Source: JAKBEU01 sp036172095 (GTDB lineage: Bacteria > Patescibacteriota > Microgenomatia > UBA1406 > GWC2-37-13). From it: a stretch of DNA of 6,002 nt. Positions 1-5,860 of this stretch are shown here, one piece after another (within the stretch, counting starts at the first letter, position 1; each line of letters starts with the position of its first letter). The notes under the pieces were generated by a model that was given only the letters and a program-made list of their open reading frames with translations, ran no database searches and was not told where the DNA came from. The stretch lies in contig JAVHSH010000001.1 in the NCBI GenBank assembly GCA_036172095.1, positions 1 to 6,002 on the forward strand, written 5' to 3'. The translations under genes and the position numbers were made by a program.

Positions 1-42
1 AAACTACCTAGGCATCCACCATTAGCTTTAGTGTTTCCCATC
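1..42 (-). rRNA. rrl: 23S ribosomal RNA, 5' end only (partial)
   Basis: On the minus strand this reads into the universally conserved start of bacterial 23S rRNA: GGTGGATGCC at positions 20-11, preceded by an ACTAA-type segment as in E. coli and B. subtilis. In E. coli the GGTGGATGCC motif begins at nucleotide 23, so counting back puts the mature 5' end near position 42, give or take a few bases. The rest of the gene lies beyond the left edge. A tRNA-Ala gene precedes it on the same strand, as in a normal 16S-23S spacer, but no 16S gene follows further upstream. Confidence 0.85.
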
Positions 43-110
43 TCTTTCGTTTGTCTTTTTCTCTTATTAAACGTTACTGTTAAAGTTATTGGCCTACAAT
101 TAGACAAAAC

Positions 111-126
111 AAATTGTTAAAGTGCA
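111..126 (-). promoter_or_regulatory. boxA-like antitermination element before 23S
   Basis: The minus strand reads TGCACTTTAACAATTT. The E. coli rrn boxA region reads TGCTCTTTAACAATTT, so 15 of 16 bases match. BoxA RNA binds NusB-NusE (S10) and helps RNA polymerase through long untranslated rRNA genes. Its position between the tRNA and the 23S gene is where a spacer boxA is normally found. The identification rests on sequence similarity and location only. Confidence 0.6.
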
Positions 127-156
127 TTTCGTTATTAGCTGTTAGTTCTTAACCAG

Positions 157-182
157 TAGTTTGAGCTACCAGCTAGAAACTA
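157..182 (-). repeat. Imperfect inverted repeat (hairpin) in the tRNA-Ala/23S spacer
   Basis: TAGTTT at 157-162 pairs with AAACTA at 177-182, and inside it AGCT at 164-167 pairs with AGCT at 171-174. A three-base loop and a small asymmetric bulge complete the structure. It lies in the transcribed spacer, so it could be a processing structure. The AGCT/TAGC-rich composition also resembles the repeat at 5822-5855. No T-tract follows on the minus strand, so it is not an intrinsic terminator. Confidence 0.45.
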
Positions 183-201
183 ATCGCCAATCTCATTCCG
201 T

Positions 202-278
202 TGGTGGACCTAAGGGGATTTGAACCCCTAACCTTCGGAATGCAAATCCGACGCTCAAGCCAATTGAGCTATAGGCCC
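202..278 (-). tRNA. tRNA-Ala (anticodon TGC)
   Basis: A complete cloverleaf can be folded on the minus strand. The acceptor stem is GGGCCTA/TAGGTCC and includes the G3-U70 wobble pair that identifies alanine tRNAs. The D arm is normal, the anticodon stem is TCGGA/TCCGA, and the loop TTTGCAT places TGC at 244-242. The T loop is a standard TTCAAAT. The discriminator is A (205) and the 3' CCA is encoded (204-202). It reads the GCN alanine codons. tRNA-Ala is a usual resident of the 16S-23S spacer, and here it still precedes 23S although no 16S gene is adjacent. Confidence 0.97.
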
Positions 279-328
279 AAGGCGTAAGACCAAAAAAAGA
301 GCTCTGCTTGTTCAGTTCAAAGGCTTGT

Positions 329-365
329 GCTTGCTAAAATTGATGGGGCTGTTAGGAGAGCAAGC
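329..365 (-). other. Leader hairpin of the tRNA-Ala/23S transcript
   Basis: GCTTGCT (329-335) and AGCAAGC (359-365) form a perfect 7 bp inverted repeat around a 23-base loop, inside the predicted untranslated leader between promoter and tRNA-Ala. On the minus strand, TGCTCTCCTAACA (362-350) within this element resembles boxA with one extra base, which is a weak match. A role in processing or antitermination is inferred from position only. Confidence 0.3.
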
Positions 366-388
366 TATGTGCTTCCAATTGTGCCTTT

Positions 389-416
389 ACTTTCGAATTA
401 TTATCATTCGTAAAGT
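389..416 (-). other. Start-site hairpin of the tRNA-Ala/23S leader
   Basis: On the minus strand ACTTT (416-412), a bulged A (411) and CGAAT (410-406) pair with ATTCG (398-394) and AAAGT (393-389) around the loop GATAATA. This gives a 10 bp stem with one bulge. The predicted transcription start of the adjacent promoter is about position 412, so the hairpin would sit at the very 5' end of the precursor. If transcription starts inside the first arm, the outer stem would be shortened. Confidence 0.4.
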
Positions 417-418
417 TG

Positions 419-447
419 ATGATATCATAGTACATAATTCCTGTCAA
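419..447 (-). promoter_or_regulatory. Strong sigma-70-type promoter for tRNA-Ala/23S
   Basis: On the minus strand a consensus -35 TTGACA (447-442) is followed by a 17 bp spacer and TATCAT (424-419), which is one base off the -10 consensus. The predicted start is near 412, about 134 nt before tRNA-Ala. Upstream, at roughly 450-470, the minus strand is rich in short A runs like an UP element. This is what one expects of an rRNA promoter. With no 16S gene downstream of it, it indicates independent transcription of tRNA-Ala and 23S. It is back to back with the promoter proposed for ppsA. Confidence 0.75.
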
Positions 448-471
448 CAGGTATTTTACTTATTTTTCATC

Positions 472-501
472 TTGCATTCGTAATCCTTATATATGTATAT
501 T
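472..501 (+). promoter_or_regulatory. Candidate promoter for ppsA (would give a leaderless mRNA)
   Basis: TTGCAT (472-477), an 18 bp spacer and TATATT (496-501) resemble sigma-70 elements. Transcription would begin about 7-9 bases later, at 508-510, which is the A of the ppsA ATG. No Shine-Dalgarno sequence lies before that ATG, which agrees with a leaderless start. The region is AT-rich, so a chance -10 match is possible. Confidence 0.45.
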
Positions 502-509
502 AATAGTAT

Positions 510-2858
510 ATGAAAAAAAAACATATTGTGTGGTTTGAAGAAGTAACCAAGGACGATGTCAGTCTTGTAGGCGGTAAGGGCGCTAATTTGGGTGAAATGA
601 CCCGTGCACACCTACCCATTCCCTATGGATTCGTTGTAACAGCTGAAGCGTATTATCTCTTCATTACAGCCTCAAAACTCCAAAATAGGATAAATGACGC
701 CTTGAAGATTGTAAATTTTGAGAGCCCGAAAGAGCTTGCACAAGCTTCGGCAACCGTTCAAAAACTAATTTTAGATGCTCCCATTCCAGATTCCTTGGTG
801 AATGAAATACTACACTACTATGATCATTTAGTCATGAAGGAAGAGCACTATTTCAGTCAAGGAAGTACTACATTTAATAGTGCTTTGAAGCGTATTTCAA
901 CTTTATACAACTCTCCTTTGGTAGCTGTTCGATCATCAGCGACTGCGGAAGATTTGCCGGAAGCCTCATTTGCTGGCCAACAAGAAACATATTTGAACGT
1001 AAAAGGTGACCATCAATTGATAATTAATGTAAAAAAGTGTTGGGCTTCATTATTTACTGAGAGAGCCCTCTATTACAGACATACTCAAGGGTTCGACCAC
1101 TTTAAAGTAGGGCTAGCCGCAGTTATTCAGCGCATGGTGCAATCCGATAAGTCTGGTATTGCCTTTAGCATTGACCCGGTAACAAATGATAAAACAAAAA
1201 TGGTTATTGAAGCCATTTTTGGCTTAGGAGAGTATATTGTTCAAGGAAAAGTAACGCCAGATCATTATGAGGTAGACAAACGTTCATTTGTCATCCTAAA
1301 CAAGACATTGGCTTATCAGAACGTAAAATATGTAAAATCTGGAGCAAAAAACATAGAGGTCAAACTATCAAAACGGGAGGGTTCGCTCCAAAAACTTTCA
1401 GAACAGGAGCTTACTGGTGTTGCTCTCCTCGTAAAAGATATTGAGAATCACTATTACTTTCCACAAGATATCGAGTGGGCTATAGAAGGCGGACGAGTAT
1501 TTATTGTTCAATCAAGACCAATTACGACGATGAAGGCCGTCTCAAACAAACAGACAGCTGGAGTGGAGTCTAACGCCATTGCAATTCTTGCAGGTTCCCC
1601 AGCGTCTCCAGGAATAGGCATCGGACCAGTTGTCATCATTAAGTCTCCAAAGGAAATTGATAAAGTCAAAAAGGGAGATGTGCTTGTTGCGCCACAAACG
1701 AACCCAGACTATGTTCCTGCAATGAAAAAAGCAATTGCTATCATTACGGAGAAAGGTGGACGCACATCTCACGCAGCGATTGTTTCACGTGAACTTGGCA
1801 TACCAGCGATTGTCGGTGCTGATAAGGCAACTTCTATCCTAAAAGATGGAGAGATAATATCTGTAAACGGTTCTTCTGGAGAAGTCTTTAAAGGAAGTAT
1901 ACTTTCCAAGGTGCACATTCATGAAATGCAGGCAACAAAAGCTCTTGCGCCAAAACCAAAGTTCAAAACAGTGACGAAAGTATATGTCAATCTCGCAGAA
2001 CCCGAGAAGGCAGAGGAAGTGGCAAAACATGACACAGATGGAATTGGATTGCTGCGAGCCGAATTCATGATTGCCCAAATTGGGACGCATCCAAAACAAT
2101 TCATCAAAGAAAAGAAGGAGCATATTTTCGTTGAAAAGTTAACTCATAATCTGCTTAAGTTCGTGAAACCATTCAATCCACGACAGGTTGTTTACCGAGC
2201 TACCGATTTCAAAACAAACGAATATCGACATTTAAAAGGTGGGGCGAGATATGAGCCGCATGAAGAGAATCCAATGATAGGATACCGTGGAGCTTCTCGC
2301 TATATCAATGACCCATATGAATTTTATCTGGAACTGAAGGCCATAAAGCAGATTTGGGAAATGGGATATCGAAATCTTCATCTAATGATTCCTTTTGTCC
2401 GTGTACCTTGGGAATTAATAAAGATAAAGGAAATCGTACGGAAATCCGGACTACTAGATTATCCAGAGTTTAAGCTTTGGATAATGGTTGAAGTGCCGAA
2501 TTGCGCCCTTAATCTTGAAGAGTTCTTGAAGGTTGGCGTTCAAGGTATATCAATTGGCACGAATGATCTAACCATGATGCTTTTGGGTGTTGATCGCGAT
2601 AACGAACATGTTTCAAATATCTATGATGAACGCAACCCAATGGTCGTACAAATATTGGAATATATCGTCAAGACAGCTATCAAATACGGAGTGACCGCTT
2701 CAATATGTGGACAGGCTGCATCTGATTATCCCGACATCATCGAGCGACTTGTCAAGGCGGGGGTAACGAGTGTTTCGGTCAGTCCGGATGCGATAGAACG
2801 CACAAGAGAGCTTATACATGGAATTGAGAAAAAACAATTTGAAAGTCTAAAAAAGTAG
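510..2858 (+). CDS. ppsA: Phosphoenolpyruvate synthase (pyruvate, water dikinase)
   Basis: Cytosolic enzyme converting pyruvate, ATP and water into PEP, AMP and phosphate (EC 2.7.9.2), the entry step of gluconeogenesis. At 782 residues it is close to the E. coli enzyme (about 790). Domains: N-terminal ATP-grasp-type nucleotide-binding domain (about 15-340, with RSSATAEDLPEASFAGQQET at 141-160 and VQSRPIT at 333-339). Then a swivelling phosphohistidine domain (about 360-465, GGRTSHAAIVSRELG, phosphorylated His421). Then a C-terminal TIM-barrel PEP/pyruvate domain (about 490-770). The barrel shows LLRAEF (514-519), YRATDFKTNEYR (562-573), NPMIGYRGASRY (587-598), the probable Mg ligands Glu661 and Asp686, and the probable acid/base Cys733 in SICGQ. 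All key residues are present, so it should be active. The start at 510 matches the family N-terminus (VWFEEV...VGGKGANLGEM) and lacks a Shine-Dalgarno site. The enolase homologue follows after 3 bp. Confidence 0.97.
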   Translation: MKKKHIVWFEEVTKDDVSLVGGKGANLGEMTRAHLPIPYGFVVTAEAYYLFITASKLQNRINDALKIVNFESPKELAQASATVQKLILDAPIPDSLVNEILHYYDHLVMKEEHYFSQGSTTFNSALKRISTLYNSPLVAVRSSATAEDLPEASFAGQQETYLNVKGDHQLIINVKKCWASLFTERALYYRHTQGFDHFKVGLAAVIQRMVQSDKSGIAFSIDPVTNDKTKMVIEAIFGLGEYIVQGKVTPDHYEVDKRSFVILNKTLAYQNVKYVKSGAKNIEVKLSKREGSLQKLSEQELTGVALLVKDIENHYYFPQDIEWAIEGGRVFIVQSRPITTMKAVSNKQTAGVESNAIAILAGSPASPGIGIGPVVIIKSPKEIDKVKKGDVLVAPQTNPDYVPAMKKAIAIITEKGGRTSHAAIVSRELGIPAIVGADKATSILKDGEIISVNGSSGEVFKGSILSKVHIHEMQATKALAPKPKFKTVTKVYVNLAEPEKAEEVAKHDTDGIGLLRAEFMIAQIGTHPKQFIKEKKEHIFVEKLTHNLLKFVKPFNPRQVVYRATDFKTNEYRHLKGGARYEPHEENPMIGYRGASRYINDPYEFYLELKAIKQIWEMGYRNLHLMIPFVRVPWELIKIKEIVRKSGLLDYPEFKLWIMVEVPNCALNLEEFLKVGVQGISIGTNDLTMMLLGVDRDNEHVSNIYDERNPMVVQILEYIVKTAIKYGVTASICGQAASDYPDIIERLVKAGVTSVSVSPDAIERTRELIHGIEKKQFESLKK

Positions 2859-2861
2859 TTT

Positions 2862-4136
2862 ATGGCTGTTATCAAAAAGATTTTCGCATACGAAATAATC
2901 GATTCGCGTGGATTCCCCACAATCGAAGCACAGTTAACCCTTGATACTGGGGTGTCTGTCATTACGTCTGTACCTGGCCAGAATCCCTTGTTTCCCAATG
3001 AAGCGACAGATGTCAGGGACGAAGATCCCAATCGTTTTTTCGGGAAAGGTGTATTGCATGCAGTCTCATATATCAATGACCTCGTCGGTCCAAAACTTAT
3101 TGGAGTGAACCCTTCAAAAATAAAGGAAATCGATGATTGGCTCATAAAAGCTGATGGAACCAAAAACAAAAGTAGATTAGGAACGAATACCATACTAACC
3201 CTCTCCCAACTTGTTGCCAAAGCAGGAGCGGCAGATGCGCAGGTACCGCTATTTTTATACCTTAACAAACTTTATTCATCGATGTATAAGAGCGAAATCG
3301 TCATTGATAAAATTCCGACTCCTATTTTTAATATGATTACCGGCGGACGACATGCAAACACGCCAATGGATTTCCAGGAATTCGAGCTCATTCCATCATC
3401 ATCTTTTACCTTTGGTACCGCATATCAAAAAGCGATTGAACTCTATTCCGAGTTGAAAAAAGTATTGGAATATAGGAATGCCACAACGGCAGTTGGTGAA
3501 GAAGGTGGTTTCAGTCCAAACCTTACGACGAATATTGATGCTCTTGAAATATTGAATGAAACAATTTCGCAAGCAAAAATGAAGGTAGGTCTGGATATGT
3601 TTTTGGGCATAGATTTTGCTTCATCATTCTTCTCAAAGAAAGGACTTTATACGATTAAAGATAAGTCGCATTCTCTTAAAAGCGATGAATATATCGACTT
3701 CGTTAAAAATCTCCTGACCAATTATTCTATTTTATACATCGAAGACCCGTTTGATGAAGAAGACTGGCCTAGTTGGAAAAAACTCAACACAACCCTTGCA
3801 TCCACCGTCTATATCGTTGGAGATGAGCTAACCCGCATGAACAAAGACAGAATCAATTATGCGATCAAAGAGAATAGCTGCACTTCCTTTTTGATCAAAC
3901 CAAATCAAATTGGAACTATTTCTGAAATATTCGAACTCGTGAACATAGCGAGGACAAATGAGATAACCTACATCATGGCTGGGCGAAGCTCTGAAACCAA
4001 TGATGATTTTGTTTCAGATCTCGCTGTTGCTATACAATCGGAGTTTGTTAAGTTTGGAGCGCCCGTACGAGGAGAACGTGTAGCAAAATATAATCGACTT
4101 TGGAAAATCGAACGAGATGAGCTAAAAATAACGTGA
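2862..4136 (+). CDS. eno: Divergent enolase (phosphopyruvate hydratase family) with altered active-site loop
   Basis: Full-length enolase homologue (424 residues; family about 420-435), starting 3 bp after ppsA without a Shine-Dalgarno site. Enolase interconverts 2-phosphoglycerate and PEP, the step next to PPS. Conserved features: EIIDSRG near the N-terminus, GGRHA with His164 (yeast His159), QEF with Glu173 (Glu168), GEEGGF with Glu214 (Glu211). Mg ligands are Asp251, Glu294 and Asp321 (yeast 246/295/320). Lys346 in IKPNQIGT equals Lys345, and Lys397 equals Lys396. Two positions differ. The mobile loop normally SGASTG is GQNPLF (39-44), so the Mg-coordinating yeast Ser39 aligns with Pro42. 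The segment normally SHRSGET is AGRSSET (373-379), so catalytic-site His373 aligns with Gly374. Family membership is certain. Whether it is a working enolase, a slower variant, or a paralogue with a shifted substrate cannot be told from the sequence. Confidence 0.9.
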   Translation: MAVIKKIFAYEIIDSRGFPTIEAQLTLDTGVSVITSVPGQNPLFPNEATDVRDEDPNRFFGKGVLHAVSYINDLVGPKLIGVNPSKIKEIDDWLIKADGTKNKSRLGTNTILTLSQLVAKAGAADAQVPLFLYLNKLYSSMYKSEIVIDKIPTPIFNMITGGRHANTPMDFQEFELIPSSSFTFGTAYQKAIELYSELKKVLEYRNATTAVGEEGGFSPNLTTNIDALEILNETISQAKMKVGLDMFLGIDFASSFFSKKGLYTIKDKSHSLKSDEYIDFVKNLLTNYSILYIEDPFDEEDWPSWKKLNTTLASTVYIVGDELTRMNKDRINYAIKENSCTSFLIKPNQIGTISEIFELVNIARTNEITYIMAGRSSETNDDFVSDLAVAIQSEFVKFGAPVRGERVAKYNRLWKIERDELKIT

Positions 4137-4142
4137 TATACT
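4134..4142 (+). promoter_or_regulatory. Extended -10 element upstream of ruvA, overlapping the eno stop codon
   Basis: TGATATACT fits the extended -10 pattern TGnTATAAT with one mismatch, and its first three bases are the TGA stop of the enolase gene. I see no convincing -35 hexamer at 15-19 bp upstream, which is tolerated by extended -10 promoters. The predicted start, about 7 bases after the hexamer, falls on the A of the ruvA ATG at 4149, so the transcript would be leaderless. Confidence 0.45.
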
Positions 4143-4148
4143 GTTTCC

Positions 4149-4733
4149 ATGATAGCCACAATAACCGGAATAATATCTGCGATTGATGACGCTTCCATAA
4201 CAGTCGATACAGCAAGTGGACTAGGATATGAACTATTTGCAACCCCAACTTCTCTTCACGGAAAAAGCATCGGAGATGACATCAAACTTTTTACCCATTT
4301 ACAGGTAAGAGATGATGCTCATGTGCTCTTCGGATTTGCAAATACCGATGAAAAAAGATTTTTTAATATCCTGCTCTCTGTCTCAGGCGTCGGTCCAAAG
4401 ACTGCATTTAGTGTCGTCTCACACCTTTCATTTGAAGATGCGGTAGCCGCTGTCCGGTCTCAAAAAGTTGAGATATTTTCAAAGATATCTGGCATTGGGA
4501 AAAAAACAGCTATGAAAATCGTGCTTGAGTTGTCGCAACTGTTTAAAGCTGAATTTAAGTTTGAAACACAACTATCCGAGGAAGATAAAACCGTAATTGA
4601 TGCCCTTGTTGCGCTTGGATATGCAAAAAAAGATGCACAGTCTCTCTTCCAAAAAATTGACCCAAGCCTTTCAGTTGAAAAGAAAATTCAATCGGCATTA
4701 CAAATGTCTGTCCATAAATATCATGAAAAGTAA
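4149..4733 (+). CDS. ruvA: Holliday junction branch migration complex subunit RuvA
   Basis: RuvA binds four-way DNA junctions as a tetramer or octamer and loads the RuvB motor for branch migration in recombination and fork repair. The 194 residues are near the E. coli length (203). Domain I is the N-terminal OB fold (about 1-62; MIATITGIIS start and GLGYE at 24-28). Its acidic pin, which separates strands at the junction, is kept as Asp55-Asp56 in VRDDAHVLFGF. Domain II carries two helix-hairpin-helix motifs, SGVGPKTA (79-86) and SGIGKKTA (114-121). Domain III (about 145-194, with VIDALVALGY) is the flexible part that contacts RuvB. The start 12 bp after eno fits the family N-terminus and has no Shine-Dalgarno site. 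The last 11 bp overlap ruvB. Confidence 0.97.
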   Translation: MIATITGIISAIDDASITVDTASGLGYELFATPTSLHGKSIGDDIKLFTHLQVRDDAHVLFGFANTDEKRFFNILLSVSGVGPKTAFSVVSHLSFEDAVAAVRSQKVEIFSKISGIGKKTAMKIVLELSQLFKAEFKFETQLSEEDKTVIDALVALGYAKKDAQSLFQKIDPSLSVEKKIQSALQMSVHKYHEK

Positions 4734-5715
4734 AAAGGGTGCTGTCGCTGATTCGGGGAATTTGCGTCCTCAAACGCTAGCCGAATATATCGGACAGAAA
4801 AATGCATCCGATACGTTGCGTATATTTTTGGATGCAGTGAATAAAAGAGGATATGCAACGGAGCATATTTTGTTGTATGGACCTCCAGGAATCGGAAAAA
4901 CGACACTTGCCCATATTATCGCACATGAACTTCATGGAGAAATTAAGATCACTTCTGGAGCCGCAATTCAAAAAGGGGGAGATTTAGCGGCTATTTTGAC
5001 GAACCTGAAGGATAACGATATATTATTCATTGATGAGATACACAGACTTCCAAAACCAGTTGAGGAGATGTTGTATCCAGTAATTGAGGATTATTCACTC
5101 GATATTATCATCGGGAAAGGACCGTCAGCGCGGACACTCCGCCTTCCTGTTCCAAAAATAACGATTGTCGGTGCGACGACAAAATTAGCGCTTCTTTCCG
5201 CACCTTTGCGGGATAGGTTTGGACTCCTCATGCGCTTGGATTATTACACGATTGAGGATATGATGACGATTATCCAACGCGCGTCGCGAGTCTTAGGAAT
5301 CGAGCTTGGATCACAACACTCAAAGGAAGTCGCAAATAGATCTCGGCGGACACCACGTATTGCCAACAGAATCCTCAAACGAATTCGCGATTTCATACAG
5401 GTCGGCAACCATAAGACGATACAATCATCACTACTTGAATCAGTTTTTACTCTATTGGGAATAGATTCTTTAGGACTTACTGAAGTAGATAGATCATATA
5501 TGATGTGTTTGGGAGAACGATTTCAAAATAGCCCAACAGGAGTTGAAACCCTCGCTTCAAGCCTCTCAGAGGACGTGAGGACCGTTGAGGAGTTTATTGA
5601 GCCATATCTCCTACAGATCGGTTTTTTGAAAAAAACCACACGTGGACGAATGCTGACACCTAAAGCACTTCACCATATTGGACTCGAAACGGTGTCTCAA
5701 AGAAAACTTATTTGA
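4723..5715 (+). CDS. ruvB: Holliday junction branch migration helicase RuvB
   Basis: AAA+ ATPase that forms hexameric rings on either side of the RuvA-bound junction and pumps DNA through. The protein has 330 residues (E. coli 336). It shows the LRP.TL.EYIGQ N-terminus (14-25), Walker A GPPGIGKTT (53-61), Walker B LFIDEIHRL (101-109), sensor 1 GATT (150-153), the arginine finger region APLRDRFG (160-167) and sensor 2 RRTPRIANR (208-216). The C-terminal winged helix ends in EPYLLQIGFLKKTTRGRMLT (293-312). All catalytic motifs are intact. The frame stays open upstream to an ATG at 4597, but those extra 42 codons lie inside ruvA and resemble nothing in RuvB. The ATG at 4723 gives the family N-terminus and an 11 bp overlap with ruvA, suggesting translational coupling. 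ruvC, often adjacent, is absent here. Confidence 0.97.
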   Translation: MKSKKGAVADSGNLRPQTLAEYIGQKNASDTLRIFLDAVNKRGYATEHILLYGPPGIGKTTLAHIIAHELHGEIKITSGAAIQKGGDLAAILTNLKDNDILFIDEIHRLPKPVEEMLYPVIEDYSLDIIIGKGPSARTLRLPVPKITIVGATTKLALLSAPLRDRFGLLMRLDYYTIEDMMTIIQRASRVLGIELGSQHSKEVANRSRRTPRIANRILKRIRDFIQVGNHKTIQSSLLESVFTLLGIDSLGLTEVDRSYMMCLGERFQNSPTGVETLASSLSEDVRTVEEFIEPYLLQIGFLKKTTRGRMLTPKALHHIGLETVSQRKLI

Positions 5716-5721
5716 TATAAT
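5713..5721 (+). promoter_or_regulatory. Extended -10 promoter for the tRNA cluster, overlapping the ruvB stop codon
   Basis: TGATATAAT is a perfect extended -10 (TGnTATAAT), with the TGA being the ruvB stop. The 17 bp-spaced upstream hexamer (TGTCTC, 5693-5698) is a poor -35, so recognition would rest on the extended -10. The expected start is about 5728, roughly 7 bases before tRNA-Leu, a typical distance for a tRNA promoter. Confidence 0.65.
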
Positions 5722-5734
5722 AGTACTTTGTATA

Positions 5735-5816
5735 GTCGGGGTGGCGAAATTGGCAGACGCGCTACCTTGAGGTGGTAGTGCCGCAAGGCTTGGAGGTTCA
5801 AGTCCTCTCCCCGACA
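5735..5816 (+). tRNA. tRNA-Leu (anticodon GAG)
   Basis: Class II tRNA with acceptor stem GTCGGGG/CCCCGAC, anticodon stem CTACC/GGTAG and loop TTGAGGT, giving GAG at 5769-5771, which reads CTC and CTT. The long variable arm has a GCC/GGC stem capped by a GCAA tetraloop, as expected for leucine. The T loop is the usual TTCAAGT and the discriminator is A (5816). The next bases are CAG, so the 3' CCA is not encoded and must be added enzymatically, unlike tRNA-Ala and tRNA-Thr in this window. Confidence 0.96.
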
Positions 5817-5821
5817 CAGTT

Positions 5822-5855
5822 TAGCTATCGGCAGATAGCTATTAGCTAATAGCTA
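5822..5855 (+). repeat. TAGCTA-rich palindromic repeat between tRNA genes
   Basis: Three copies of a TAGCTAT-like unit fill the 44-base gap between tRNA-Leu and tRNA-Thr. TAGCTAT (5822-5828) pairs with ATAGCTA (5835-5841) around the loop CGGCAG. The second unit also begins a perfect 20 bp palindrome at 5836-5855 (TAGCTATTAG followed by its reverse complement). The two hairpins are mutually exclusive. No T-tract follows, so it does not look like an intrinsic terminator. It may be a dispersed intergenic repeat or a precursor-tRNA processing signal. Confidence 0.7.
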
Positions 5856-5860
5856 ACTCA

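Noticed and set aside
291..306. AGAGCTCT followed by seven T on the minus strand, resembling an intrinsic terminator before tRNA-Ala
   Set aside because: The self-complementary part is only 8 bases with no room for a loop, so no stable stem can form; a terminator here would also cut off tRNA-Ala and 23S.
279..509. Possible hidden 16S rRNA 3' end
   Set aside because: No match to the conserved 16S tail (GGATCACCTCC) on either strand. The stretch is instead explained by the leader and two divergent promoters.
2726..3268. 180-codon open frame on the minus strand across the ppsA/eno junction
   Set aside because: It lies fully antisense to two strongly supported genes, shows no recognisable domain, and is explained by the codon composition of the plus-strand genes.
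4134..4136. TGA read as glycine or tryptophan (alternative code)
   Set aside because: The enolase-like protein and RuvB both end at TGA exactly where the family C-termini end, and tryptophans are encoded by TGG, so the standard bacterial code fits.
4597..4722. Upstream in-frame extension of ruvB
   Set aside because: These 42 codons overlap ruvA in another frame and do not resemble the RuvB N-terminus; the ATG at 4723 gives the expected protein.
5822..5855. CRISPR array or rho-independent terminator
   Set aside because: The repeated units are 7 bases without regular spacers, and no T-tract follows the hairpins.
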